Below are positions 17,508-25,025 of a DNA stretch of 64,000 nt, in pieces. Source of the stretch: Geobacter sp. UBA5735 (GTDB taxonomy: Bacteria; Desulfobacterota; Desulfuromonadia; Geobacterales; Geobacteraceae); the NCBI GenBank assembly GCA_002419385.1, contig DIFZ01000039.1:1-64000 (forward strand), read 5' to 3'. A program made the translations under genes and the position numbers. The notes beneath the pieces were generated by a model. It was not told where the DNA came from. It ran no database searches and saw only the letters and a list, made by a program, of their open reading frames with translations. How positions within the stretch are numbered: position 1 is the stretch's first letter; every line of letters begins with the position of its first letter.

Positions 17508-19214
17508 TTAATCGTCCGCCATCGTCACCCGCAACACCTCTTCGAACGACGTGACCCCTTCCTTGAGCTTGGTGAGCCCCGACTGGCGCATGGTCTTCAC
17601 CCCGAGGCGCATGGATTCCCGCTTGATCTCGGCGGTATTGGCCCCGTTCAGGATCAGCTCCCGGATCTCGTCGAACATGGGCATGACCTGGTAGAAACCG
17701 ACCCTGCCCTTGTACCCGGTATTGTTGCACTTGGCGCACCCCTTGCCCTTGTAGCAGACGAAGGAGGATGCCTCTTCGGGAGGGCAGCCGGCATCGATGA
17801 GGGCCTGTACCGGGATATCCTCCACTTCGCGGCATTCCGTGCAGACGCGCCGGGCAAGGCGCTGCGCGGTTATCAGGTTGACCGCCGAGGCCACCAGGAA
17901 CGGCTCGATCCCCATGTTGAGCAGACGGTTGATGGTGGAAGGCGCATCGTTGGTGTGCAGCGTCGACAGGACCATATGGCCCGTCAGGGCTGCCTTGACG
18001 CCGATCTCCGCGGTCTCGAAGTCGCGGATCTCCCCGATCATGATGATGTCCGGGTCCTGCCTGAGGAACGAGCGGAGCGCCGCGGCGAAGTTGAGGCCGA
18101 TGTCTTCGTGCATCTGCACCTGGTTGATGCCCGCAAAGTTGAATTCGACCGGGTCCTCAGCGGTGGATATGTTCTCCGAGGTCTTGTTCAGCTCCGCCAG
18201 CGCGGAATAGAGGGAAACCGTCTTGCCGCTGCCGGTCGGCCCGGTGACCAGAACCATGCCGAAGGGCTTGTGGATCGCTTCCTGGAAATGCTTGAGCGCC
18301 GCCGGTTCGTACCCCAGCTTGGTCATGTCCAGCTGCAGGCTGGACTTGTCCAGGAGGCGGAGGACGATCTTCTCGCCGAACAGGGTCGGCAGCACGGAGA
18401 CGCGGAAATCCATGTCCTTGCCCCCGCCCAGCTTGATCTTGATGCGGCCGTCCTGGGGCAGCCTGCGCTCGGCGATGTCCAGCTCCGCCATGATCTTGAG
18501 GCGGGAGGTGATGGCGTTCTTCAGCTTCATCGGCGGTTTCATGACTTCGTAGAGCACGCCGTCGATGCGGTAACGGACCCGGAACACCCGTTCATAGGGC
18601 TCGATGTGAATGTCGCTGGCTTTTCGTTTGATGGCGTCGGACAGGATGAGGTTGACCAGCTTGACGACCGGCGCGTCTTCAGTTGCCTTCTCCAGCGACG
18701 TTACATCCACATCTTCATGGTCGGCCACCACTTCCATGTCTTCCAGGTCCAGGCCGTCCATCATGTCTGCCAGGGATGCCGACTGGTCGTAGAACCGGTC
18801 GATGGCGGACTTGATACCGCTGTCCGAGGCAACCACCACCTCCACGTTGTAGCCGGTCATGAACTTGATGTCGTCGATGGCGAAGATGTTGGAAGGGTCG
18901 CTCATGGCAAGGATGAGCGTGGAACCGGACCGGTTGACCGGGATCGCCTGGTATTTCTGCACTACCTCCACCGGGACCAGCTTGACCACAGACGGATCGA
19001 TGTCGAAATCGGCAAGGTTTATGGAGGGGACGCTGTACTGCTTGGAAAGGAACGCCGTCAGTTCCGGCTCGCTGATGAATCCTTCTTTGATGAGGATGGT
19101 GCCGAGCCTGAGCTGGCCTCCGGAGCTCTTCTGCTCTTCGAGGGCCTTCTGAAGCTGCTCTTTCGATATCAGGTTGCTCCGGACCAGGAGCTCGCCCATT
19201 CTGCTCGGCTGCAT
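17508..19214 (-). CDS. pilB: Type IV pilus assembly ATPase PilB
   Basis: A 568-aa ATPase that drives pilus extension. The N-terminal MshEN-type domain (GELLVRSNLIS..., about 1-145) may bind c-di-GMP in relatives. The ATPase core has Walker A GPTGSGKT (325-332), Asp box EDPVEF and Walker B IIMIGEIRDFET. A C-terminal zinc site CTEC...CAKC is typical of PilB/GspE. It is the first gene of the pil cluster, with a promoter at 19260-19288. Confidence 0.96.
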   Translation of the reverse strand: MQPSRMGELLVRSNLISKEQLQKALEEQKSSGGQLRLGTILIKEGFISEPELTAFLSKQYSVPSINLADFDIDPSVVKLVPVEVVQKYQAIPVNRSGSTLILAMSDPSNIFAIDDIKFMTGYNVEVVVASDSGIKSAIDRFYDQSASLADMMDGLDLEDMEVVADHEDVDVTSLEKATEDAPVVKLVNLILSDAIKRKASDIHIEPYERVFRVRYRIDGVLYEVMKPPMKLKNAITSRLKIMAELDIAERRLPQDGRIKIKLGGGKDMDFRVSVLPTLFGEKIVLRLLDKSSLQLDMTKLGYEPAALKHFQEAIHKPFGMVLVTGPTGSGKTVSLYSALAELNKTSENISTAEDPVEFNFAGINQVQMHEDIGLNFAAALRSFLRQDPDIIMIGEIRDFETAEIGVKAALTGHMVLSTLHTNDAPSTINRLLNMGIEPFLVASAVNLITAQRLARRVCTECREVEDIPVQALIDAGCPPEEASSFVCYKGKGCAKCNNTGYKGRVGFYQVMPMFDEIRELILNGANTAEIKRESMRLGVKTMRQSGLTKLKEGVTSFEEVLRVTMADD

Positions 19215-19259
19215 GGAAACCTCAGGTGCCAGTTCTGGCAGTTTGATATACGGCTTGCG

Positions 19260-19288
19260 ATACTATTTTGAAAGGCCCCTAATGTCAA
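19260..19288 (-). promoter_or_regulatory. Predicted promoter of the pilB-pilT-pilC-pilS set
   Basis: The minus strand has TTGACA, a 17-nt spacer and TAGTAT, about 45 nt upstream of pilB. The TGA stop of aroE lies within the -35 box, so the promoter is embedded at the end of the preceding gene. Confidence 0.65.
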
Positions 19289-20163
19289 GATTTTGTTGAT
19301 TGTTCAAGTTTCCTGAACAGTGCGTCCTGCATGACGCTCGGGGGCGGCTCCTTTCCCGTCCAGAGCCGGAAGGCCGCCTCACCCTGCGCAACCAGCATGC
19401 CGGCGCCATTTGCGCACGCAAGGCCCAGCCGTCGGGCCGCGGCAAGCAGCGGGGTTTCGGCCGGCGTATAGACCATGTCGTACACCAGGCACTTTGCGCA
19501 ACTCTCCAGAAAAGAATCATATTCAAAATTCGTGCCGTTCATCCCGACCGACGTCGTATTCACCAGCAGGTCGGCACCCGCCCCATGGCGATTCAGGTCC
19601 GTTTCTTCAAGCGAGGAAACCGCGTAGTCCACCAGGGGGAAGAGCCCGGCAAACCGCTCAGCCAGGATCCGCGCCTTGGGAACGGTCCTGTTGGCGATGA
19701 CGATCCGCGCGGCGCCCGCTGCTGACAGGGCGGAAATGGCTGCCTGGGCCGCGCCTCCCGCCCCGAGCAGCATGACCGACGCTCCGCGGGGGGCAAACGC
19801 CAGATCCTTGGCCAGCGAGTGGAGAAAACCGGTCGCATCGGTATTGTGGCCGATCATCAGGTCTCCTTCACGGCAGACGGTATTGACCGCGCCGCACCGG
19901 TCCGCGTCGGGAGAAATCCGGTCCAGAAACTGAATGACGGCGGTCTTGTGGGGAATCGTGACATTGAAGCCCCAAACACCGAGCCGCCGCAGCCCTTCCA
20001 CCGCCCGAGCGAGGTATTCCGGCTCAACCGGAAACGGGACATAGATATAATCGATTCCCAACGCCGCGATGGCCGCATTCTGCATCACCGGCGACAGCGA
20101 GTGCCCCACCGGCGACCCTATGATTCCCAGCACCCTGGTCGTTCCCGTAACAGTCATCATCAT
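19285..20163 (-). CDS. aroE: Shikimate 5-dehydrogenase
   Basis: A 292-aa NADPH-dependent enzyme reducing 3-dehydroshikimate to shikimate in aromatic amino-acid biosynthesis. The substrate motif GHSLSP, the catalytic lysine in NVTIPHK (Lys73), Asp109 in GHNTDATG, the cofactor loop GAGGAAQAAI and the C-terminal GAGMLVAQGE are all present. Three consecutive ATG codons are possible starts; the first overlaps the stop of the DUF2723 gene by 4 nt (ATGA). Confidence 0.95.
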   Translation of the reverse strand: MMMTVTGTTRVLGIIGSPVGHSLSPVMQNAAIAALGIDYIYVPFPVEPEYLARAVEGLRRLGVWGFNVTIPHKTAVIQFLDRISPDADRCGAVNTVCREGDLMIGHNTDATGFLHSLAKDLAFAPRGASVMLLGAGGAAQAAISALSAAGAARIVIANRTVPKARILAERFAGLFPLVDYAVSSLEETDLNRHGAGADLLVNTTSVGMNGTNFEYDSFLESCAKCLVYDMVYTPAETPLLAAARRLGLACANGAGMLVAQGEAAFRLWTGKEPPPSVMQDALFRKLEQSTKS

Positions 20164-22046
20164 CGCACCTTCTTCTCCGCAAGTATCCGCTGGATCTGGA
20201 CCCGCACATCCGGGTGAATTGCCGCTGCCGCCTGCAGCTCCGTCGCCCCTGCATGAGCCATCCCCCCGGCCAGCAGGGACTGCCCCCCTTCCATCCGACT
20301 GTAGCCGTAGATCAGGACCGCTTTTTCAGAGTCCACGTCCAGGAAGTCCGCTTCCCGGGCGGGCACCCCCCGGAGGGAGTAGACGTCCCATACCGAGACA
20401 TCTACTGCAGCGGACGCCCCCTTCGGCCCTTTTCCCAGGCCGTAGCAGATGCCCCGCTGGTGCAGGGCGTAGTTCCCGTGATCCACGGAATAGCGGGTTG
20501 AAAAATCCACAAAGACCGGCCTCACGGCCAGCTGCTCTTCCTCGGCGCAGCGGAGGACCTGGGCCAGCGGACGCCGCCGTGTTTCCTGCTGCCGCAAAAC
20601 GCTTGACCGGAACAGCGTCGGGAATCCGTCAAGGTACCAGTCGAACTGCAGATGGGGCACATGGATCAGCGCCAGGTCCTCGCGCATCCGTTCCACCCCC
20701 TGCAGGTACCAGAGAGGAAAGGCGCCGCTGTCACCCCAGGTGAAGAGAGCCGCGCCCGGGGGCAGCGACCGGAACGTATTGACCGCGTAATCGTACGCCA
20801 GGTAGTTGTCGTGCTGGTCATTGAAGCGATATCCGTTAACGCACTGGAACAGGGGCAGCGCCACCAGGAGGGGCATTGCACCGAAGCGCCTGAGCAGGGG
20901 AAGCAGCTTCGCCATATGCCCCGTCGCATCAGGCCGGGGCCGGGCCAGGGAGAACATGCCCAGGCCGACGAAGACGGCAGCCAGCAGATAGAGCGGGGTG
21001 AAGAATTCCTCGGTCAGGAAGATCGTTTTCTCGGGCGTGTTCTGGTAACCGACGACAAAGGCCAGGAAAACCAGGACCGCGATGGTGCAGGAAATGATGA
21101 ACTCCCCGATCTTCCGGTGAAAGCACACCGCTCCCACGATCAGCAGCGCGAATCCCGCGACACCGAACTCCCTGACCAGGTCGAACGCGGCAAGCTGCTG
21201 CAGGAACAGCGTCCAGTCCCGGTCCACCTGCTGCTGGGGATAGCCCTTGCGGAGGAAACTCCACAGGAAGCGCTCCAGGGTCTGGGGGTCGCCCCAGTTG
21301 AGGATCGGGTTACTGACAGCGCGCACCGGCATATGCAGGTAGACGGAGCTGCCGACGATGAAGAAGGCACCGGCAAGCAGCTGCTCCTTGACCCGCAGGA
21401 TCAGGCGCCAGTCGGTGGCCAGTATGAGGAACAGATATGACGGCGCCAGCAGCACGATGGTCTGGTGCGCGCCGAGTGCCAACCCGGAGAGGAATGCGCC
21501 GAGATAGACATATGCGGGCCGTTCGTCTCCCTTGCGGTAACTGTCCCGCCATTTGAGCAGCAGCAGGAAGACCAGCGCCGCCAGGAACGACAGGAGCGGG
21601 TAGGGCTTGTCGTGGTTTGACTGCAGCCAGAGCCGGGGGGTGAAGGCGAACACCAGCGCCGCGGAGAGGCAGGCCAGCCTCCGCAGCGTGCCGGCCCCGT
21701 TGCGCTCCGGGCAAGCCTCTCCTGTCCCGGACAGATGAAGGGTGAGGAGATAGACGCCGAGACAGGCCAGGGACGCAGACACTGCCGTCGCGAAATTGAC
21801 CCGGAAGGCAATATCCCCGAAGGGAAGAAAGGTGAAGATCTTGGCATAGTTGACGAACAGGGGGTACCCCGGGGAATGGGGCGAGCCGAGACAGGAAATG
21901 GCGGTTATGAATTCTCCGCTGTCGAAGAACGTGACCGTGGGCGCCAGCGTGAGGAGATAAACAGCCAGGGGCAGGATGACGGCGCCTGCGCCGAAGAGAT
22001 CGATGGGGCAGCGGATGCGCCTCTGTCTGTCAGGCATGGATTCCAT
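20160..22046 (-). CDS. DUF2723-family polytopic membrane protein (possible glycosyltransferase)
   Basis: A 628-aa protein with many hydrophobic helices over about residues 15-420 and a soluble C-terminus. The N-terminal motif FFDSGEFITAISCLGSPHSP is the hallmark of DUF2723, a family distantly related to GT-C glycosyltransferases such as protein mannosyltransferases. The acidic Asp-Glu pair fits a GT-C metal/substrate site. The start may be Met1 or Met4. It lies 1 nt after the YbhN-type gene and overlaps aroE by 4 nt. The substrate is unknown. Confidence 0.85.
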   Translation of the reverse strand: MESMPDRQRRIRCPIDLFGAGAVILPLAVYLLTLAPTVTFFDSGEFITAISCLGSPHSPGYPLFVNYAKIFTFLPFGDIAFRVNFATAVSASLACLGVYLLTLHLSGTGEACPERNGAGTLRRLACLSAALVFAFTPRLWLQSNHDKPYPLLSFLAALVFLLLLKWRDSYRKGDERPAYVYLGAFLSGLALGAHQTIVLLAPSYLFLILATDWRLILRVKEQLLAGAFFIVGSSVYLHMPVRAVSNPILNWGDPQTLERFLWSFLRKGYPQQQVDRDWTLFLQQLAAFDLVREFGVAGFALLIVGAVCFHRKIGEFIISCTIAVLVFLAFVVGYQNTPEKTIFLTEEFFTPLYLLAAVFVGLGMFSLARPRPDATGHMAKLLPLLRRFGAMPLLVALPLFQCVNGYRFNDQHDNYLAYDYAVNTFRSLPPGAALFTWGDSGAFPLWYLQGVERMREDLALIHVPHLQFDWYLDGFPTLFRSSVLRQQETRRRPLAQVLRCAEEEQLAVRPVFVDFSTRYSVDHGNYALHQRGICYGLGKGPKGASAAVDVSVWDVYSLRGVPAREADFLDVDSEKAVLIYGYSRMEGGQSLLAGGMAHAGATELQAAAAIHPDVRVQIQRILAEKKVR

Positions 22047-22047
22047 A

Positions 22048-23076
22048 TCAGGCCTTCGCCTTGAGGCCCGCGAGGGACAACCTGTCGCGGACCAGGTAAT
22101 AGAGGCCCAGCAGGGTTATGGGGAAGAAGTTGACCGCATGAATGACCAGGGCCACGCTGAGGGCCTTTTCCCCGGTTACGCCAAAAACCGCCAGCGCCGT
22201 GAAACAGGCATAATGATACGTGCCGATATACCCGGGCGATGCGGGGACCATGACGGCTATCACCAGCAGAATCATGATGAACAGTGAAGCGGAAAGCGGC
22301 AGGCTTATGCCGAAGGAACGGAGCGCCAGGTCGATCGGCCAGAGGGCAAAGATCCAGATGAGCGCCGAAACCAGCACGAGAGCCGCAAGGCGCCCCGATC
22401 TGAGCGGCAGGCGGAGCCCGCCGATGAACGAGCCGAGAAGCGGTATGACGCGGTCCGAAACGCCCGCCGGAAACGGTTTCAGGAGCTTTCCGGCACAATG
22501 GACGGTCGCGGCCGTATGCCTCTTGAGCAGAACCATGAACGCAATAAGCCCCAGATAGGCGGCAAACGTCACGTAACCGCCCGTGACCAGGGCAGTTCTC
22601 ACGTTTTCACCTGCGCCGGGAAACCGCAGGGTGAACAGCGTTGCAAGCAGGATGCAGAGCACCGCAAGACCGTCAAACAGCCTGTCCAGGACCAGGGAGG
22701 CAAGCACTGTGCCCTTGTCGATGGCTTCCCGCTCGCCGAGCAGGTAGACACGGACCAGTTCCCCGACGCGCGCCGGCAACAGGTTGTTGACCATGTAGCC
22801 GATGACGGTGACGGCGAAACAGGTGCCGAGGGAGGTTTTCTTCTCCCCCGCCAGGAGCAGTTGCCACCGGTAAGCCCTCATGAAATAGCTGAACATAGTG
22901 GCGGCAACCGCAGGCGCCATGAACCGCCAGTCCATTTCCCGGAAGGCTGACAGCAGCTTCCGGCCATCCATGGAACGAAGCAGGATGGCCAGAAAAAACA
23001 AGCTTACGCCCATGCCGGCCCAGAACTTCCAGCCGGGACGCATCACCCCTTGGCGAGCACGGCCCGTCTCAGCCAT
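22048..23076 (-). CDS. YbhN/LPG-synthase transmembrane-domain family protein
   Basis: A 342-aa integral membrane protein with about eight helices, of the lysylphosphatidylglycerol-synthase transmembrane (UPF0104/YbhN, AglD-like) family. The conserved block NNLLPARVGELVRVYLLGE is present. Relatives are proposed lipid-linked flippases or regulators. No aminoacyl-transfer domain is attached. The ATG at 23076 overlaps the ribF stop by 8 nt; a second ATG (MRPGWKFW) eleven codons in is an alternative. The pairing with a DUF2723 gene suggests envelope glycan or lipid work. Confidence 0.85.
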   Translation of the reverse strand: MAETGRARQGVMRPGWKFWAGMGVSLFFLAILLRSMDGRKLLSAFREMDWRFMAPAVAATMFSYFMRAYRWQLLLAGEKKTSLGTCFAVTVIGYMVNNLLPARVGELVRVYLLGEREAIDKGTVLASLVLDRLFDGLAVLCILLATLFTLRFPGAGENVRTALVTGGYVTFAAYLGLIAFMVLLKRHTAATVHCAGKLLKPFPAGVSDRVIPLLGSFIGGLRLPLRSGRLAALVLVSALIWIFALWPIDLALRSFGISLPLSASLFIMILLVIAVMVPASPGYIGTYHYACFTALAVFGVTGEKALSVALVIHAVNFFPITLLGLYYLVRDRLSLAGLKAKA

Positions 23077-24016
23077 GGTAGCGGATCACCCCGCTGTTGC
23101 GCAGGATCTCGCGACAGGTGGACACATCCTGCCTGATCGCATCCTTCAGCGCGTGAATGCCGGGAAACGTTCTTTCGTCCCGCACCCGGTCGATGAAATA
23201 CACCCGCAGCCTCTTGCCGTAGAGGTCGCCGTCAAAATCCAGCAGATGGACTTCGACCGTGACCATGGCGCCGTGAAAGGTCGGATTCGTGCCGATATTG
23301 CAGGCGCCGTCCCACTCGCAACCGTCCCCTTCCACCTTGACCGCGTACACACCCGGTTCAGGCAGCAGCTCTTCCTCGACCCGGATATTGGCAGTCGGGA
23401 AGCCGAGCGTCCTGCCCCGGTGGAATCCGTGCACGACCTTCCCGCCCACGGAGAAATTGCGTCCCAGAAGGCGCACCACACCTTTCACGTCTCCCTCGGC
23501 AATCATCTTCCTGACCATGCTGCTGCTGAAACCCTCGTCGTCGCTGCCGATCTGTTCCAGGACTTCCACGGTGAAACCCAGTTCCGCGCCGAGGATCCCG
23601 AGCAGTGAGGCGTCCCCTTCCCGGTTCCGGCCGAAAGCGTAATCGTAGCCGACGATCATGCCCTTCATGCCGATGCGCCCCACCAGCAGATCGCGGACGA
23701 ACTCTCCGGCCGGGATGGAAGCGAGGCGGCGGGAAAAGGGGAGGTTCACCAGGCAATCGATGCCCGATTCCGCGATGAGCCGCTCTTTTTCCTCGTACGT
23801 GGTGATCAGGCGGAAATCGCGCCCCGGGGCCAGCACCTTGAGGGGATGGGGCTTGAACGTGATCACCACCGAAACGCCGTCCAGGCGTGCGGATAGATCC
23901 AGCACCCTGCGGAATATCTCCCGGTGTCCCAGGTGAACGCCGTCGAAGTTGCCGATCGTCACCGCGGCATTGCGGAGCTTGCCCCCTATTTCATCCAGAG
24001 AACGGTAGGTTATCAT
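23069..24016 (-). CDS. ribF: Bifunctional riboflavin kinase/FAD synthetase
   Basis: A 315-aa enzyme converting riboflavin to FMN and then FAD. The N-terminal adenylyltransferase domain has the IGNFDGVHLGH motif. The C-terminal flavokinase domain has VVHGFHRGRTLGFPTANI and PGVYAVKV. The frame runs 24 codons further upstream into tatC, but the ATG at 24016, 1 nt after the tatC stop, gives the normal family start (MITYRSLDE). Confidence 0.95.
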   Translation of the reverse strand: MITYRSLDEIGGKLRNAAVTIGNFDGVHLGHREIFRRVLDLSARLDGVSVVITFKPHPLKVLAPGRDFRLITTYEEKERLIAESGIDCLVNLPFSRRLASIPAGEFVRDLLVGRIGMKGMIVGYDYAFGRNREGDASLLGILGAELGFTVEVLEQIGSDDEGFSSSMVRKMIAEGDVKGVVRLLGRNFSVGGKVVHGFHRGRTLGFPTANIRVEEELLPEPGVYAVKVEGDGCEWDGACNIGTNPTFHGAMVTVEVHLLDFDGDLYGKRLRVYFIDRVRDERTFPGIHALKDAIRQDVSTCREILRNSGVIRYHG

Positions 24017-24017
24017 C

Positions 24018-24872
24018 TCATGCCTTCGCGCCTTCGTCGGAGAGCCGCTTGCGGCCGAACAGGTATGCAACCCAGATGCTGATTTCATACATGATGTACA
24101 TTGGCACCATTATTACGAACATGGTTATCAGGTCGGCGTGGAATGCCGCGATGATGGCGCATGCAAGGACGGCATATTTCCTGTTCTTCGCCAGGAAAGC
24201 GCCCGTCACCAGGCCAAAGCGGGACAGGAGCAGCACCAGGACCGGAAGCTCGAAGATCAGGCCGAAGACGAGGATCAGGCGCAGGCAGAAATTGACGTAG
24301 GCGCTCAGGCTGAACCAGCTTCGCAGCCCCTCGGTCTCGTAGGACAGGGAAAAATTGATGATCACGGGCCAGATGACGACCAGGAAAAACAGCGCGCCGA
24401 TGCAGAAGCTCACCGTGGCTGTTGCGACAAATGGCAGCAGCAGCTTTTTCTCGCCTGCCCTGAGTCCCGGAACGACGAACATCCACACCTGATAGAATAC
24501 CAGGGGAAGCGCGATGATGAAGCCGGCAATCAGGGAAATCTTGCACTGCATGAAAAAGGGCTCCAGCGGAGCGGTATAGTTGAGCCGGCGATCCGCCGGC
24601 GTTGCCGGAACCGTTCCCTTTGCCGTGTCGAACCTCTCGTAGATGGCGGGGAAGCGCGTGCGCGCCTCCTGGTACAGCCGTGTCTTCAGCCCTGCAAGGT
24701 AGGTGTGACCGGTCAGAGGCTTCTCGATGAACACCAGGATATCGTCGGCCAGGTTCCAGGCAACACCCATGCCGATCACCACACCGATACAGATTATGAT
24801 CAGCCGCCGGCGCAACTCGACGAGGTGCTCGACGAACGGCATCATTTTTTCGTTTGCCATGGGATTGTCCAT
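24018..24872 (-). CDS. tatC: Sec-independent protein translocase TatC
   Basis: A 284-aa polytopic protein with six membrane helices, the twin-arginine signal receptor of the Tat system. The N-terminal MPFVEHLVELRRRLI and the PLEPFFMQCKIS and FYQVWMFVVPGL..GEKK blocks are typical. Compared with the usual TatC, the first periplasmic loop is longer by roughly 30 residues (about residues 53-100). The usual TPPD motif before the last helices is replaced by FHADLIT. No tatA/tatB gene is adjacent. It ends 1 nt before ribF. Confidence 0.93.
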   Translation of the reverse strand: MDNPMANEKMMPFVEHLVELRRRLIIICIGVVIGMGVAWNLADDILVFIEKPLTGHTYLAGLKTRLYQEARTRFPAIYERFDTAKGTVPATPADRRLNYTAPLEPFFMQCKISLIAGFIIALPLVFYQVWMFVVPGLRAGEKKLLLPFVATATVSFCIGALFFLVVIWPVIINFSLSYETEGLRSWFSLSAYVNFCLRLILVFGLIFELPVLVLLLSRFGLVTGAFLAKNRKYAVLACAIIAAFHADLITMFVIMVPMYIMYEISIWVAYLFGRKRLSDEGAKA

Positions 24873-24880
24873 GCTTTTCT

Positions 24881-24972
24881 ATAGGGGCGCCACCCTCTCC
24901 ATAAAGGGAGAGGATGGCCACAGGCCGGGTGAGGGGTGAAAAACTGTAGGGGCAGGCCCCCGTGCCTGCCCA
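24881..24972. repeat. Dispersed intergenic repeat, family R1 (composite copy)
   Basis: It combines an ATAGGGGCGCCACCCTCTCC start, an AAAGGGAGAGGATGG...CAGGCCGGGTGAGGGG block (as at 762-840) and TGTAGGGGCAGGCCCCCGTG with CCTGCCC (reverse complement of 3750-3777). It lies between rnr and tatC. Confidence 0.75.
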
Positions 24973-25025
24973 TCCGGGGTTTCGGATGGACTCTAGCACA
25001 GCAAATCGAGACAGCGCAACCGCTT

